Shown here one piece after another: positions 44,519-55,707 of a stretch of 64,000 nucleotides of DNA. The notes below the pieces were generated by a model, which had not been told where the DNA came from, did not search any database, and saw nothing but the letters and a program-made list of their open reading frames with translations. The stretch is from Tricholoma matsutake. Lineage: Eukaryota > Basidiomycota > Agaricomycetes > Agaricales > Tricholomataceae. The stretch lies in contig AP026546.1 in the NCBI GenBank assembly GCA_026075535.2, positions 2,294,001 through 2,358,000 on the forward strand, read 5' to 3'. The stretch's first letter is position 1; each line of letters opens with the position of its first letter. Made by a program: the position numbers and the translations under genes.

Positions 44519-45221
44519 TGTTACAATTTTCCTTGTAACTCATGGAACCCGACCAACCCGACACACCTGACGATCCCCTCCAGACAGGAGGCACTCCCTG
44601 ATTCATGCCTGAGGCATGCCCTTGACACCAGATATACACACAATGCATGTTGATGACATGCATTCAATCCCCTTCCCATGGAAGGCACCCTTGACGCATG
44701 ATGACTCCATGCACCCGAACCCACTCCCACACCTGCTGTGATACAGCAGCCCCTTGACATGAGGTCCATGATGTCGGACTCTCATGATTGACATGCTGCG
44801 CTGCAGCACTCTGTGACATTGGACACCTCATGCAAGGCATGAGGCTTACTGTTTCTATTCTTACTTGATATGCATCTACCCTTCCGATTGGATGATAGGG
44901 ACCTCCCTCCTAGTATAAGTACTGCGACTTGTAGTAGGGATGTCCTTAGTTTAGATCTAGGCAATCTACAGTCTTAACTCATAACTTGTGAACTTACTCA
45001 AAACTACTAAGGAAGCCCCTTAGTACATGAACTCACTCAAAACCACTAAGGAAGCCCCTTAGTGCATAAACCCCAATGACTCTATGCAGAAGGCCTGCTA
45101 GAGTGCACTATCCATCTTACGTTGGATGCTCTGAGTAAGACCAGTGCTGAACAACTCATCAAGGAAGCACCTTGTTGAGCGACATTGACTAGATTGAGTA
45201 GTTGAAGCTTCACCCTTAACA
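44519..45221 (+). repeat. 3' LTR of the Tf1-like gypsy
   Basis: A 703-bp partner of 35256-35955. It keeps more CG dinucleotides, as in CCCGACCAACCCGACAC near its start, than the 5' LTR. It ends CTTAACA at 45221, followed by the target copy CATGA. Confidence 0.93.
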
Positions 45222-45226
45222 CATGA

Positions 45227-45621
45227 GGTACACCGGTGGTGGAGTTGGCCATGCAGCAATTCAAATTCAAATGCAAAGGAGCAATGATGAAGATGAAATG
45301 GACATTGATCAGGAGGACGATGATGCTGCAGTGGGCCTCAAGCTAGGCAGAGATGTAGAAAATAGACTGCAGGAGGACAAGGCCTTGCTGGAAGAACTAC
45401 ACCAGGTAGCAAACACCTTGGGTGCAGGAGGGATGGCCAGCCACTGGGATGAGATGGAGGAGCTGCTGGATTTGGCTAATGAAGATTCAGATGATGAGAC
45501 AAGTGAGAATGAGGGAAGCAAAAATGATGTTGAGATTGAAACCTTGGATGCTGAGGACAGGCTGGGCCTGGAGGATGGCAAAGATGAAGATTACTTGGAT
45601 ACTGGATATGGGGCCTTGTAG
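45227..45621 (+). pseudogene. Plavaka/KDZ-type transposase, C-terminal part
   Basis: Continues the frame broken at 35250: RYTGGGVGHAAIQIQ, then an acidic tail (DEDEMDIDQEDDDAAV; ANEDSDDETSENEG) ending YLDTGYGAL and TAG at 45619. The acidic end is typical of this family. No lesion is seen within this segment. Confidence 0.8.
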
Positions 45622-46930
45622 ACTAGTAGGCTAACACTGCACCAATGCGCTGCTGTTGCCACAACAATCACCATCGTTGCTTTGGGCACCAATGTCAGGT
45701 CAGCAATCATCGATCATCTGCCACAGCAACAGTCAATAAGTTCCAGAACTTCCAACATTGCCAAACACCTCCATTCTGTGATCGTGTTCCATCCATACTG
45801 ATCCAGGATCTTACCTGTCTGTGATAGTACCAGGCTTCCCAATGATTTTTCTCATCATGATGTGTTAGACAGCTTCTATTCCTTCTTCGTAAACCATTTT
45901 ATTGATCATCACGTCCATGAATTCATCACTAGTTTGTAATAACATGTTTTGTAGTTACAGCTTTGGTACTTTGAGTACACTAGTACAAGTTTCTTGGTTT
46001 GAAGTTCTCAGAAACCTGGAAACCCTATCAGAAACCAGGAATATAATTTTCCTTTTACTGATTAGGCTGGTCTAGTTCTCATCATAACGGTTAAAACTCT
46101 GCACTTGCAAGCTAGGCTGCCATTGCATTGTAATCTTGGTGATCATCCATAGGTGTGATCAGTGAACAGAATACTACCAGACATGCAACAGCTGTTGACA
46201 GATTGAAGTCAGAAGTGCACACATCAATGGACTCATGTACATGTGAGTTATTTAGAGTTAGAGCCATTACTACTAGGCTAAGCTACTAGGATGATACACT
46301 AACATCAGACCAGTCTGTATTACATTACAACTTTGATGCAGTCTTGGATTTGCCACCTATCGACAATGGGGTGACCACATACTTGTATTCCTCCTCCTCC
46401 TTGCAAGAACATCTCAATAAGCTATGCACTAATGGGACATCTCAATAAGCCATGTGTCAAAACAAAAACCCATTTCCCTGCTCATTGAAACCTTGCTAGA
46501 TGATATGCTAATGGGTGAAAGGAGGCACATCAAACCACAGTCTGTATTACTATACAATGTCTTTGCCACAGTCTCATATTTGCCACCTAGTGACAATGAT
46601 CGACCAGTATTTGTATTCAGCTAGGTACTTAATGAGGGCTAACATTGACCCATCTCCCCTTCCATTGAAAATTTGGTAAGTATATGGTGAAAAGGGGCAC
46701 ATTGAACTACAGTCTGTATTCCAAATTTCCATTACAACCCCTTTGACAGAGACATTGCATTTGCACAACACTGTTCCAGATGAGTATTAAGAAATGGCCT
46801 GCATACAATTGTTTGGGAACCAGACCACCTTCGCGATATTAGTTTTCAATGTTGTTTATTCTCTGAAATGGTGTGATATAGTGTTCTAAGGATATTCAAC
46901 AATCACCTTATCTTAATAACGATGACAAAT
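45622..46930. other. Gene-free stretch with imperfect repeats
   Basis: Follows the transposase stop. I see no gene. Between about 46310 and 46790 two to three degenerate copies of a unit containing CAGTCTGTATT, TTGCCACCTA and GACAATG appear, spaced about 200 bp. They may be subterminal repeats of the Plavaka/KDZ-type element, whose ends I could not place. Confidence 0.45.
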
Positions 46931-46973
46931 TGTGGGGCTTGAAGAAAAAGTTAATCTGAACTCTTGATGAACA

Positions 46974-47476
46974 TCAGGTTATAAAGATGAGTCCTTGGTA
47001 TGAGGACTCATAATTTGTCTCCGGCATGTGTAGAAGCTCATCCAAGAAGTAGTCAGGGTTCTCACAAATGAGTTGCAGATATTCAACATCATTGCAGTCA
47101 AGCAGATGAATTCACCCTCAAAGGCTTTTCCTCAGGTTTATTACATCACCAGTCTCTTTCCAAAGCTTGAGAATGCAATAGAATGTTCGTTCCAAGAAAC
47201 CACAGCAGTCAAGAATGTCATCTAGAGCTAAAAGGTGACAATTATATAAGCAGACAGCTGCAATCTTGACATCACGGGAGATATTGTGAAAGCCCATGGC
47301 AGTGGGAAAGTTTACAAAAGTTCTGAATTCTACTAGGTTATTAATTTCCTAATTGAACGAAATTCTGCATCGACTGCCATCCTCTATGCAAATGGCTGTA
47401 AACTCAGCTTCCCTCTATCAGCCACATTGTGCTGGGGGTAGAATTCCAAGAATTCAGGGTTATCCTCATTTCCCAT
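46974..47476 (-). pseudogene. Tc1/mariner-type transposase N-terminal relic
   Basis: The start segment MGNEDNPEFLEFYPQHN at 47476 is followed after a break by MGFHNISRDVKIAAVCLYN (47297), then LDDILDCCGFLERTFYCILK and FLDELLHMPETN. This is the helix-turn-helix DNA-binding region of the DDE transposases common in Agaricomycetes. The DDE catalytic part is absent. Two TGA codons flank a Gly where the family has Arg-Gly-Arg, again fitting CpG decay. The gap between the two segments may be an intron or a small rearrangement. Confidence 0.65.
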
Positions 47477-47593
47477 ATAGGTAAGCTACATTGTATCGAA
47501 TGATACAACCTATTGAATGCATACATTGTATCAAATGATACGGGTTCAATGGACACTCGAACTCACTATATAAGGTCACTATACTATATTAAC

Positions 47594-48520
47594 CAATGAC
47601 TACATTGTACACTGATTACTATACCTTACAATAGACATGCATTAGGAATGTAATACAGACATTAGTAATGTTTGAAATGCAATGGGCACAGACACAGACA
47701 CAGACATGGGCATGGAGACAGACATGGGCATGGACATGGACATGGACACAGGCACAGGCATGGAGATGGAGATGGACATGGGCATGGACACAGACATGGG
47801 CATGGACACGGACATGGACATGGGCATGGGCATGGGCACAGGCATGGAGATGGACACAGGCACAGGCACAGACATGCCATGTACATACTATGTTAACCAA
47901 TGACTACATTGTACACTGATTATTATACCTTGCAATAGAGATGCATTAGGAATGTAATACAGACATTAGCAACATTTGAAATGCAACAGGCACAGACATG
48001 GCCACAGATACAGACACAGCCACTGACACAGCCACTGACATGGCCATGGACATGAGGACAGCCTTGTATATCTGTTTTGATGTATGCTGTCAAACTATAG
48101 ACATGCATTAGGAATGTAATACAGACATTAGTAACATTTGAAATGCAACAGGCACAGACATGGACATGGACATGGCCATGGATGCAGGGATGGCCTTGTA
48201 TATCTGTTTTGATGTATGCCATTGAACTATAGACATGCATTAGGAATGTAATACAGACATTAGTAACATTTGAAATGCAATGGGCACTGACACAGCCATG
48301 GCCGCAGACACAGCCACGGACACAGCCACTGACATGGCCACAGGAACAGGCATGGACATGGGGATGGCCTTGTATATCTGTTTTGATTTATGCCATTGAA
48401 CGATAGACATGCATTAGGAATGTAATACAGACATTAGTAACATTTGAAATGCAATAGGCACAGACCTGGCCACAAATACGGACACAGCCACGGACACATC
48501 CACTGACATGGGCATGGTGA
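47594..48520. repeat. Higher-order satellite with hexamer cores
   Basis: Five units begin with GACATGCATTAGGAATGTAAT or a close variant (near 47635, 47938, 48101, 48235 and 48407). Each continues ACAGACATTAG, then a GGACAT/GGCACA hexamer array of variable length (longest 47685-47875), and in later units GGATGGCCTTGTATATCTG. A second block, ACATTGTACACTGATTA, repeats at 47605 and 47907. Open frames on both strands here are products of the hexamers. The array is cut by the LTR at 48521. Confidence 0.85.
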
Positions 48521-49592
48521 TGTTACTCAACCAGGAAACCCAAACAAACCCACAATAAGGGCTTGAATGGTATAACACTAGTTAGAGGAAGGTTGCAAGG
48601 TGGTACTAAATATCACTGCTGTTACCCAAGGTTATGAAAACGACTCTAGAGGGTGTCCAATGAGGTTGGATGAGGTTCAAGAGTATTCGAAGCACTGCAA
48701 TGGCACTCGAGGGAAGTTCAATAAAGTTTGGGAGTGTACAAAGAGATGCGATGATGTTCAAAGAAGTACAAAGAGGTGTGATGATGTTTGAGGATAGTTC
48801 GAAGAGCTTTATAGAAGATGAGGACGTTTTTGACGATGGCTGAGGACAGACTATAGGGATGTAGAAAGGCATTGAGAGGGGATAGACAATATGCAATAGT
48901 TTTGAGAAGCTAGTACGAGGAGTTTGAGGAAATTCGGCGTAAAACACTGAACTTCGAACTTTGAGACTAAGTCGAGACACTTGGACTCAAGAGAATGGCT
49001 CTTAAATCAGATGATTGGTGTGAGAGGACAATGTATTCTTCTTCTTCTAAGTAGCTAGTACAAGGCTATATATGTTTGGGAGAAGTGATACTAAAAAGGA
49101 AATAAAACATGAGGAATACATGAGGCAAGATATAAAACAATAGAGAATCTTTGCAAATCATAAAATAAATGAAAGAAGATGAAAAGGGAAACATATAGAG
49201 TCACAATTTATCACAGGTACCTGTCCCCATTGATCCGATATATCATCAAGATGTCAAAGCACCACAATCGCATCCTAAAATCCCATTGTTGTGTCTCCTC
49301 GTGTCCGGTGGTGCTCGATATGTGATGCACTAACTCTTACAAGGTGTGCTGCATGTATCTGAAGGGCGGTGCAATAGGTATACGGTGGCCAAAGACGTTC
49401 AAAATCATTCAAAATTGTTCGAAGTCGTTCAAAATTGTTCAAAGTCATTCAAAATTGTTCAAAGTCATTTGAAGTTGTTCGAAATCATTCAGAGCGGTCT
49501 CACAGGGTTTGTAGGGGTTGGGAGCGTGCTTGTTGATGTGTTGATGCCTCTGGGGACATTCCCAGAGCTTAGTGCACATGGTGGACCTATCA
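48521..49592 (-). repeat. 3' LTR of a minus-strand gypsy element
   Basis: On the minus strand it starts TGATAGGTCCACCATG (49592), immediately after a polypurine tract AGTAAGGGGGAGGA (49606-49593), and ends GGTTGAGTAACA (48521). A TATA-like ATATATAG lies near 49072 on that strand. Matching ends occur in the LTR at 14662-16938. Short TTCAAAATTG-type repeats fill 49395-49500. The purine tract shows that the internal region lies at higher coordinates, where the antisense gene and integrase are found. Confidence 0.75.
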
Positions 49593-49739
49593 TCCTCCCC
49601 CTTACTGAAATCCTGACTGTCCCAGTCAGCTGATCAGGGTCACATGTGAAATGTGTGATCGTGTTGAAGCTGTAAACAAAACTCGAAAAACTTCTTGTTC
49701 TCCTTCATTAACTTACACCCTCAATACTAGCTTTTCGTT

Positions 49740-51060
49740 ATGTCTCTCCTTGCCAAACTCAATACTGACATCTTTGACTATGCCAAATCAATGCCTGAGC
49801 ACAATGCCGTTGAAGATTTGGACTTCGAAGTGTGGGGGAAGGGTTTTTGCAACAGAATGGTATGTTCCTGCATTCATTTTGTCGTATGGGTGGCTAAAAT
49901 GTTTGGTCTTAAGCTGAATATGATGAGCTCACCAACAATCTTGGCAAAGAGTGCGATCCAACTGTTCAAAAGGTCGTTGATGAAGTTTTCGAGCTTTATC
50001 AACCATTGGCCCAGTGTGAATGGCTTTCATGGGGTGCCAAGCTCTTAATTTCGGAGTTGCATGAAGAGGTGAAACCCAAAGATCGAGAGGCTGCTGAGGC
50101 GAAAGCATAGGCAGAGGTCGAGGAAGAGGCGAGGCACATTTGGGAGGAGGAGGAATTAGCTCAAGAGGTGGCAGCTGCTGCTAAGAAGGCAGAACTGGAC
50201 AATCAAAGGGCCGCTCTTGTTGAGGCTTGCAAAATGGCGCTGGGTGAGTTTTGTGCCAAGACCCTTTTGAAGGCCAAGCTGTTGCAATGAAATGAGCAAC
50301 TAGTGGCCAAAGCTAAATCGATTGAGGAGGCCGAGGCAGGGGTCGAGGACAAGGAGGAGCTACCTGTGGTGTGGGTAACAAAATGAAAGGTAGTGGAGAT
50401 TGATGGAGGCAAAGATGGGGAGGATGAAGTCGAGGACTCCATGGAGTCAAAGCAAGCAAAGTTTGCAACAAGCAGACTGCTTGATTTCGAGGGTCTGGTG
50501 AGTTTTTATTTTGTTTTTGAAGGTTGTTTGGAGTACTGATCGCGTTGTAGTGCAATCGATGTGCTGGGATGAGATCTCAGCTGCGCTGTGTAGTTGAAGA
50601 AGGGGCCCCAAAGTGCATCAAGTGCACCGATGCTCTGCAGGGTTGTTATTGGGAGGGGGTGTCAAGGAAAAGCTTTCGAAAGGGTGAGGGGAGGAAATTC
50701 AGGGCTGCAAAAGATGTTTCGCAGTCAAAGCCAGGTGTGTTTCTTGTTCGTACTTTGCGAATATTTCTAACTTTCTGATCGGATTATTTTAGCTCTTTGC
50801 ATTCGAGTTGTTGGGCTGGTTGAGCCAGAGGAGATGGTTGTGGGACCATTGAAACTGTCTACGCCAAATCAAAGCACAAAAAGCGGTCGAAAGGGAAAGG
50901 CAAAGTGAAGGAGGTATTGTCAAATGATGATATTGAGGTCATTAGAGACAAATGGGTCGTTCGACGGAAGATGCTTGCAACCAAATTGGTACAGAAGAAG
51001 GTGGAGATGGAAGTTCTGGGTAGGGAGATAGAACTTTTAGAAGTTATGATAGAGGAGTAA
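49740..51060 (+). CDS. Antisense Zn2Cys6-like gene of a gypsy element
   Basis: ATG at 49740. The first exon ends at 49859 with an intron of about 54 nt (the exact acceptor is uncertain, because the frame must change to ELTNNLGKECDPTVQK). A Glu/Ala-rich, coiled-coil-like stretch (EEEELAQEVAAAAKKAEL) follows. An intron at 50498-50550 then leads into C-x2-C-x8-C-x9-C-x2-C-x7-C (CNRCAGM ... CIKCTDALQGC), close to the fungal Zn2Cys6 pattern. A third intron, about 50735-50792, precedes a basic tail and a final helix ending TAA 51058. In-frame stops near 50108 and 50288 suggest decay. It lies opposite to pol, between integrase and 3' LTR. DNA or RNA binding is inferred. Confidence 0.6.
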
Positions 51061-51284
51061 AAAAAAAGGACTTCATTGTATTTTTCTTTTTCTTTTCAAT
51101 TTAAATCTTGTGAGTCTCGAAAAAATAGTGAATAAAAGTAGAAGAAAAAGAAAGAAAAATGAAGAGAATAAGGGAAAGGCTCATAGATTATCATGGCCAA
51201 AAAACCCTTTTGGAGTTTGCACAACCATGCTGTAATGCAATATTGCAACTTGTATTGTACACTAAAAGAGATCGAGGTCATAGG

Positions 51285-52248
51285 TAAGTGATCACGAACA
51301 AAGAAAGGGGATAATTATTCATCTTCGAAGTCCGGAAGGTCTTCGGGAATATCTTCATCAATGTTTGAAGTGTTTTGAAGTTTTTTGAGTCGTTCGGAGT
51401 TGATATCGAGGAAGTTCGGGGGCAGGGGAATTGATTTTCATGCAAAATAGGGCAGGAGTCAGAAGGCTGCAACTGGTCAATGAAATACTGATCCATCGAG
51501 TTTGCAGATGATGTAGGCTCCTCCATAGTTTCGATCAATGATGATGAGGGGACCTAAATATCAAGGTCGCATCTTGTGATTGAGAAATTTCTTGATTTGC
51601 ATGTTGCAAAGTAGGACCAGGTCACCTTTTTTGAAGTCGTAGTTGTGCATTGTTCATTTGTGATTGAGTTTGAAACATTTTGCAGCTTCGAGTTGAGCAG
51701 TATAGACTTTTGAATAGAAAATATTGAGGTCAGATGATCGTTTCTGTAGTGCTATTGCTCTTCAAGCGATGAGATTGGTTGTTGATAAGATAGAATCAGG
51801 AGGGGGTTGCAAGTATGTTGCTTCAGAAATGTCGAGTGGGATTAGGGGATGTGATCCTGTAATTGCGAAGTAAGGAGAGCAACCCATGCATCTATGAACC
51901 ATAACTTGTTCTGCCCAAAACACCGAGTGTGCTCCAGCTGACCATTTGCTCTGATGTCCATTGACTGCTTTGAATAACGATTGTCGAATATTGAAGTGAG
52001 CTTGTTCGACAATTCCATTTGCATGAGAGTTGTAGCCACTAATTTGAATGTGGTTAATGTGATATCATTTCAAAAGATACTCCAATGCTGCGATGAATGC
52101 TGATCCATTATCGCTCATGATTTTGTATAGCGAACCCTATCTACAAATGATATCTTCGAAGATCCAGTCCCCGAGGGTCATGGCATTTTCTCATCGAAGG
52201 TTTTGCCACTTGGGATAAGTCGTTAGTGAACATCAACCTTGTACAATA
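51285..52248 (-). pseudogene. Gypsy integrase C-terminal half
   Basis: Minus-strand frames give SDNGSAFIAALEYL (catalytic Asp), then SGYNSHANGIVEQAHFNIRQ (catalytic Glu) and HNYDFKKGDLVLLCNMQIK. The end is YLGPLIIIDRNYGGAYI followed by KSIPLPPNFLDINSERL and an acidic C-terminus at 51320. Several stops (TGA at expected Arg, for example before YLGPL) and frame changes are present. The gene is cut at 52248 by the end of the non-autonomous Helitron, so the rest of pol is missing. It belongs to the same element as the LTR at 48521. Confidence 0.78.
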
Positions 52249-54498
52249 CTTGGGGGTGAGGGCCAATTCTGGCAGGTACGAGTCCTTATATTTTATGATC
52301 TATAATCAAATAATGCTAAATACCTGACAATATTTGGTAATAAAAAACCCAATAGTATGCAAAGAAATAAAAAATATTAAATCAGCTCAAGAAGCTGATC
52401 AGAATGATATATAAAACATAAAATACAGGATATAAACTTTATATTTAGCCCTAATAAATAATACCAAATAGTGGAAACCATTATGTTAATGATGCATCAA
52501 TGATAATCTGTTCTATTACAAGTTAAACATTAAGGAAGATATAGTTTATTTTCATTAATAACAAATAATAATAATATCTCTTGATTCTGTTTCAGCAATG
52601 TGGATTTTTTTCCCACCAAGGTCACCCAGTAATGATTGGCATAGCATTAGTATTTTAGATACAGTTTCCATTCCTATGATACCTCCACTACTCTGTTCTC
52701 CACCGGTCTCTGACCTAACTCTGCTCTTTAGTATTTAACCTATTTATTTCTGTGTGTATTCTTTGGTTCATAAAGCAACCAAGTTTACCCATCTCAATCT
52801 AGTCTCCTCTCCTGTCTCGGACTTCCTCTTGAACTCTGATATTCTTACATTTACCTTTGTCTTGAAATTAGACACTGACAAGGTGAAGGGCACAATTTCT
52901 TATAAGTTGAAGCCAAGTCCTCTCTGATACACCATCCAATATGAGTCTGACAGATTTCCACCCTCAAGTTCAGCACTTAACAATGATGGTCTAATAGTAT
53001 ACAACATTGTTTATATAAGAACTGACTGAAATAATAAATTGAAACCATACAAACAAGGCCAAATAATTCCAAATGAGATTTCAATAATGGGGTCAACAAT
53101 ATATCTTTTTATTTCAAGTTAAATAAAACAAATGGGACAAGAATTGAGTGAGGTACAGCATTTTTGATGATTTAATAACAAATATAAACAACTTTTGTTA
53201 ACACACCTGATTCAGATAATGTACAAACAGTATATATTTGATTTGCAGGTTAAATCAGTTGGATTAAAGAAGAACTAACTGAGATACCACAAACAATGCC
53301 AAACAATACCACGTATTATCTCAATGAATGGGCCAATAATGTATCTTCTTATTCAAGTTAAATAAAACAAATTGGCCAAGAATTGACCAAGATACAGCAT
53401 TTTGATAATTTAACAAATAAAGGTAAACAATTTTGTCAATATAAAATGCCCAAGCTATATACCCTTCTACAAGTCAATCTCAATTGAATTAGAACTGGCT
53501 CTGATATAGTCTTTTTGATCTGCTTGATATATTAACAAATAATAGAAAATATCCTTTAAGGATAGACAAACAGTATCTTTTTGTTAAATCATCCAAAATG
53601 GATGAAAACTAAAAGAGATACTATATTTAGGCATGACAACAATGTCAAACAATACCAAATACTCTTCTGATGATTGGCCAATGATGGGCCAATGGTGTAT
53701 CTTCTTATTCCAAGTTAAATAAAACAAATCAGCCAAGAAATGGGCAAGATACAGTATTTTGATGATTTAACAATTAAAGATAAACAACCTTTGTCAGTGT
53801 AAAGTGCCCAAGCTACACCCTTCTACAAGTTAAATAAACTCAATTGAGTTAAAACCAGCTCTGACATCATCTTTTTGATTTTTTGATATATAAACAAATA
53901 ATGCCAAATATTTGTAAGTATCTTTTAATCATAGACCAACAGTATACTTTTTATCTTGCAAGTTAGATCATCCAAAATGGAGGAAAACTGAAGAAGATAC
54001 TATATTTAGCCATAACAACAGTGCCAAACAATGCCAAATACCTTCCCAATGATTGGCTAATAATGTATCTTCTCATTCCAAGTTAAATAAAAGAAATCAG
54101 CCAAGAATTGAGCAAGATACAGTATTTTGATAATCTAACAAACAAATATAAACAACTTTTGTCAGCACAGGGTAAAGTGTCCAAGTTACATACCCTTCCA
54201 CAAGTTAAATAAACTCAATTGAGTAAAAACCGGCTCTGATATAGTTATTTTGATCTTCTTGATCTATAAACAAACAATCCCAAATACTTGTAAATATTTC
54301 CCAATGATAGACCAACAGCATACTTTTCATTTGCAAGTTAAATCGTGCAAATTGGATGAAAACTGAAGGGGATACTATATTTAGCCATGACAACAATACC
54401 AAACAATGCCAAGTACTCTCCCGATGACTGGCCAATGATGTACTTTCCCATCTGTAGTTAAATGAACCTAATCGGACAAGAAATGAGTGAGATACAAG
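52249..54498 (-). mobile_element. Non-autonomous Helitron, inverted copy
   Basis: Near-identical inverted copy of 7868-10120; in the stretch I compared (about 120 bp around 54121-54240) there was one difference. The 3' end with hairpin and CTCACCCCCAAG is at 52249, followed on its strand by T. The start CTTGTATC is at 54498. It interrupts gypsy pol. No credible gene is present. Confidence 0.85.
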
Positions 54499-54514
54499 TA
54501 GATGTGCTAAAAAA

Positions 54515-55265
54515 AGCATACTCTAAAGCGATCACATGCGCCAAATATCGACATCTCTCGGGGGCACTACTGGGGCTGACCTGTGTTTCCCCACAGAAAC
54601 ACAGCCTTAGAAACTTGTTTTAAGACTTCTGATGTGTATATCCTTTGGATATTCTTCATATGTATGTAAAAGAAATGTCAGGGAAATATTTTACATGTAT
54701 CCAAGCTGTATCTGCAAGGAACATAAAAGGTGTATTCTACAATGTTTCTTTCAGATCCCTTCTGGAAGCATTTTTCATGTTCCCTTTGTGTAAGTTAAGG
54801 AAACACTTTTTATGTAATTATGGCTGTATCTGCAGAAAACACTTGACATATATTTTATTATGTGTTTTCTATGGATACATGCAAAGAACAAAGGGGTTAC
54901 CATGGTTACACATGTATCCCTAGGAAACACATAATAAAATTACATGTTAAATATTTTCTGCAGATACAGGCATAATTACATAAAAAGTGTTTCTTTAACT
55001 TACACAAAGGGAACATGAAAAATGTTTCCAGAAGGGATCTGAAAGAAACATTGTAGAATACACCTTTTATGTTCCTTGCAGATATAGCTTGGATACATGT
55101 AAAATATTTCCCTGACATTTCTTTTACATACATATTAAGAATATCCAAAGGATATACACATCAGAAGTCTTAAAACAAGTTTCTAAGGCTGTGTTTCTGT
55201 GGGAAACACAGGTCAGCCCCAGTAGTGGGGGGAGAGAAGTCAATATTTGGTGCACGTGATAACTT
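54515..55265. mobile_element. Foldback element with long inverted arms
   Basis: Two arms of about 350-370 bp, 54520-54890 and 54912-55263, are nearly exact inverse copies separated by only about 20 bp. Outer ends share CTAAAG..ATCAC.TGC and then GGGGCTGACCTGTGTTTCC. Each arm has repeated GTTTCC/GGAAAC and GTATCC motifs. No transposase is encoded. The transcript would form a long hairpin. The mirrored open frames at 54645 (+) and 55148 (-) are a by-product of the symmetry. Confidence 0.85.
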
Positions 55266-55580
55266 TAGGGCACCCCCGAAGTATCATCAAATTTCAAAAT
55301 TTCAATACAAAGTTTGTAACTGATCAATAATAGTTTGTAATGAAACTATCAATAACAGTTTGTAATGGATTGTATTGAAGTCAATTACTATAGGTTCCAG
55401 TAATTTAGATAGCCAGATGAGAAATTTCCTTTTATACTCGAAATCTGCATCTCGGCTAATTTTTCAGTCCCACAGTTAGTAAAGTCAGTAATTTTTGTAA
55501 TGGTTGCACAGAACTTACTGACCGTGGGGAAAAAGGAAATGTTTTTCTTATAGCACTGAATTTTTCCTCGATTCCTGGTA
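55266..55580. other. Spacer between foldback and right Helitron
   Basis: About 315 bp without a gene. Three imperfect copies of AGTTTGTAATGGA-like sequence lie near 55310-55370. It is the sequence flanking the 3' end of the right Helitron. Confidence 0.5.
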
Positions 55581-55707
55581 CTTGGGGGTGAGGGCCAGTA
55601 CTGGCAGGTACGAGTCCTTAATTTTTTTATGTTATTCATTCAATATGAAATTAATTGTTACAGGCTAATATAATAGTTATACATACAGCCAAAACTATCT
55701 ACACTAA

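Larger units (their letters stand above)
35256..45221 (+). mobile_element. Complete Tf1-like chromodomain gypsy retrotransposon
   Basis: LTRs 35256-35955 and 44519-45221 start TGTTACAATTTTCC and end CTTAACA. The 5-bp target duplication CATGA flanks it (35251-35255 and 45222-45226). Removing the element and one CATGA restores the transposase frame around DMFMRYTGGG. Gag, protease, RT, RNase H, integrase and chromodomain follow in the Ty3/gypsy order. A 2-kb CACTG-ended element sits between gag and protease (37160-39150). Primer-site and LTR sequences suggest self-priming like fission-yeast Tf1. Most stops are TGA at family Arg positions. LTR differences are mostly C/T or G/A at CpG sites. Confidence 0.92.

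Noticed and set aside
47619..47919. Six overlapping open frames with Met-Asp-Met or His-Gly repeats
   Set aside because: Pure translation of the hexamer array in each frame.
54645..55148. Two nearly identical 80-92 codon proteins on opposite strands
   Set aside because: Product of the foldback symmetry, not a gene pair.
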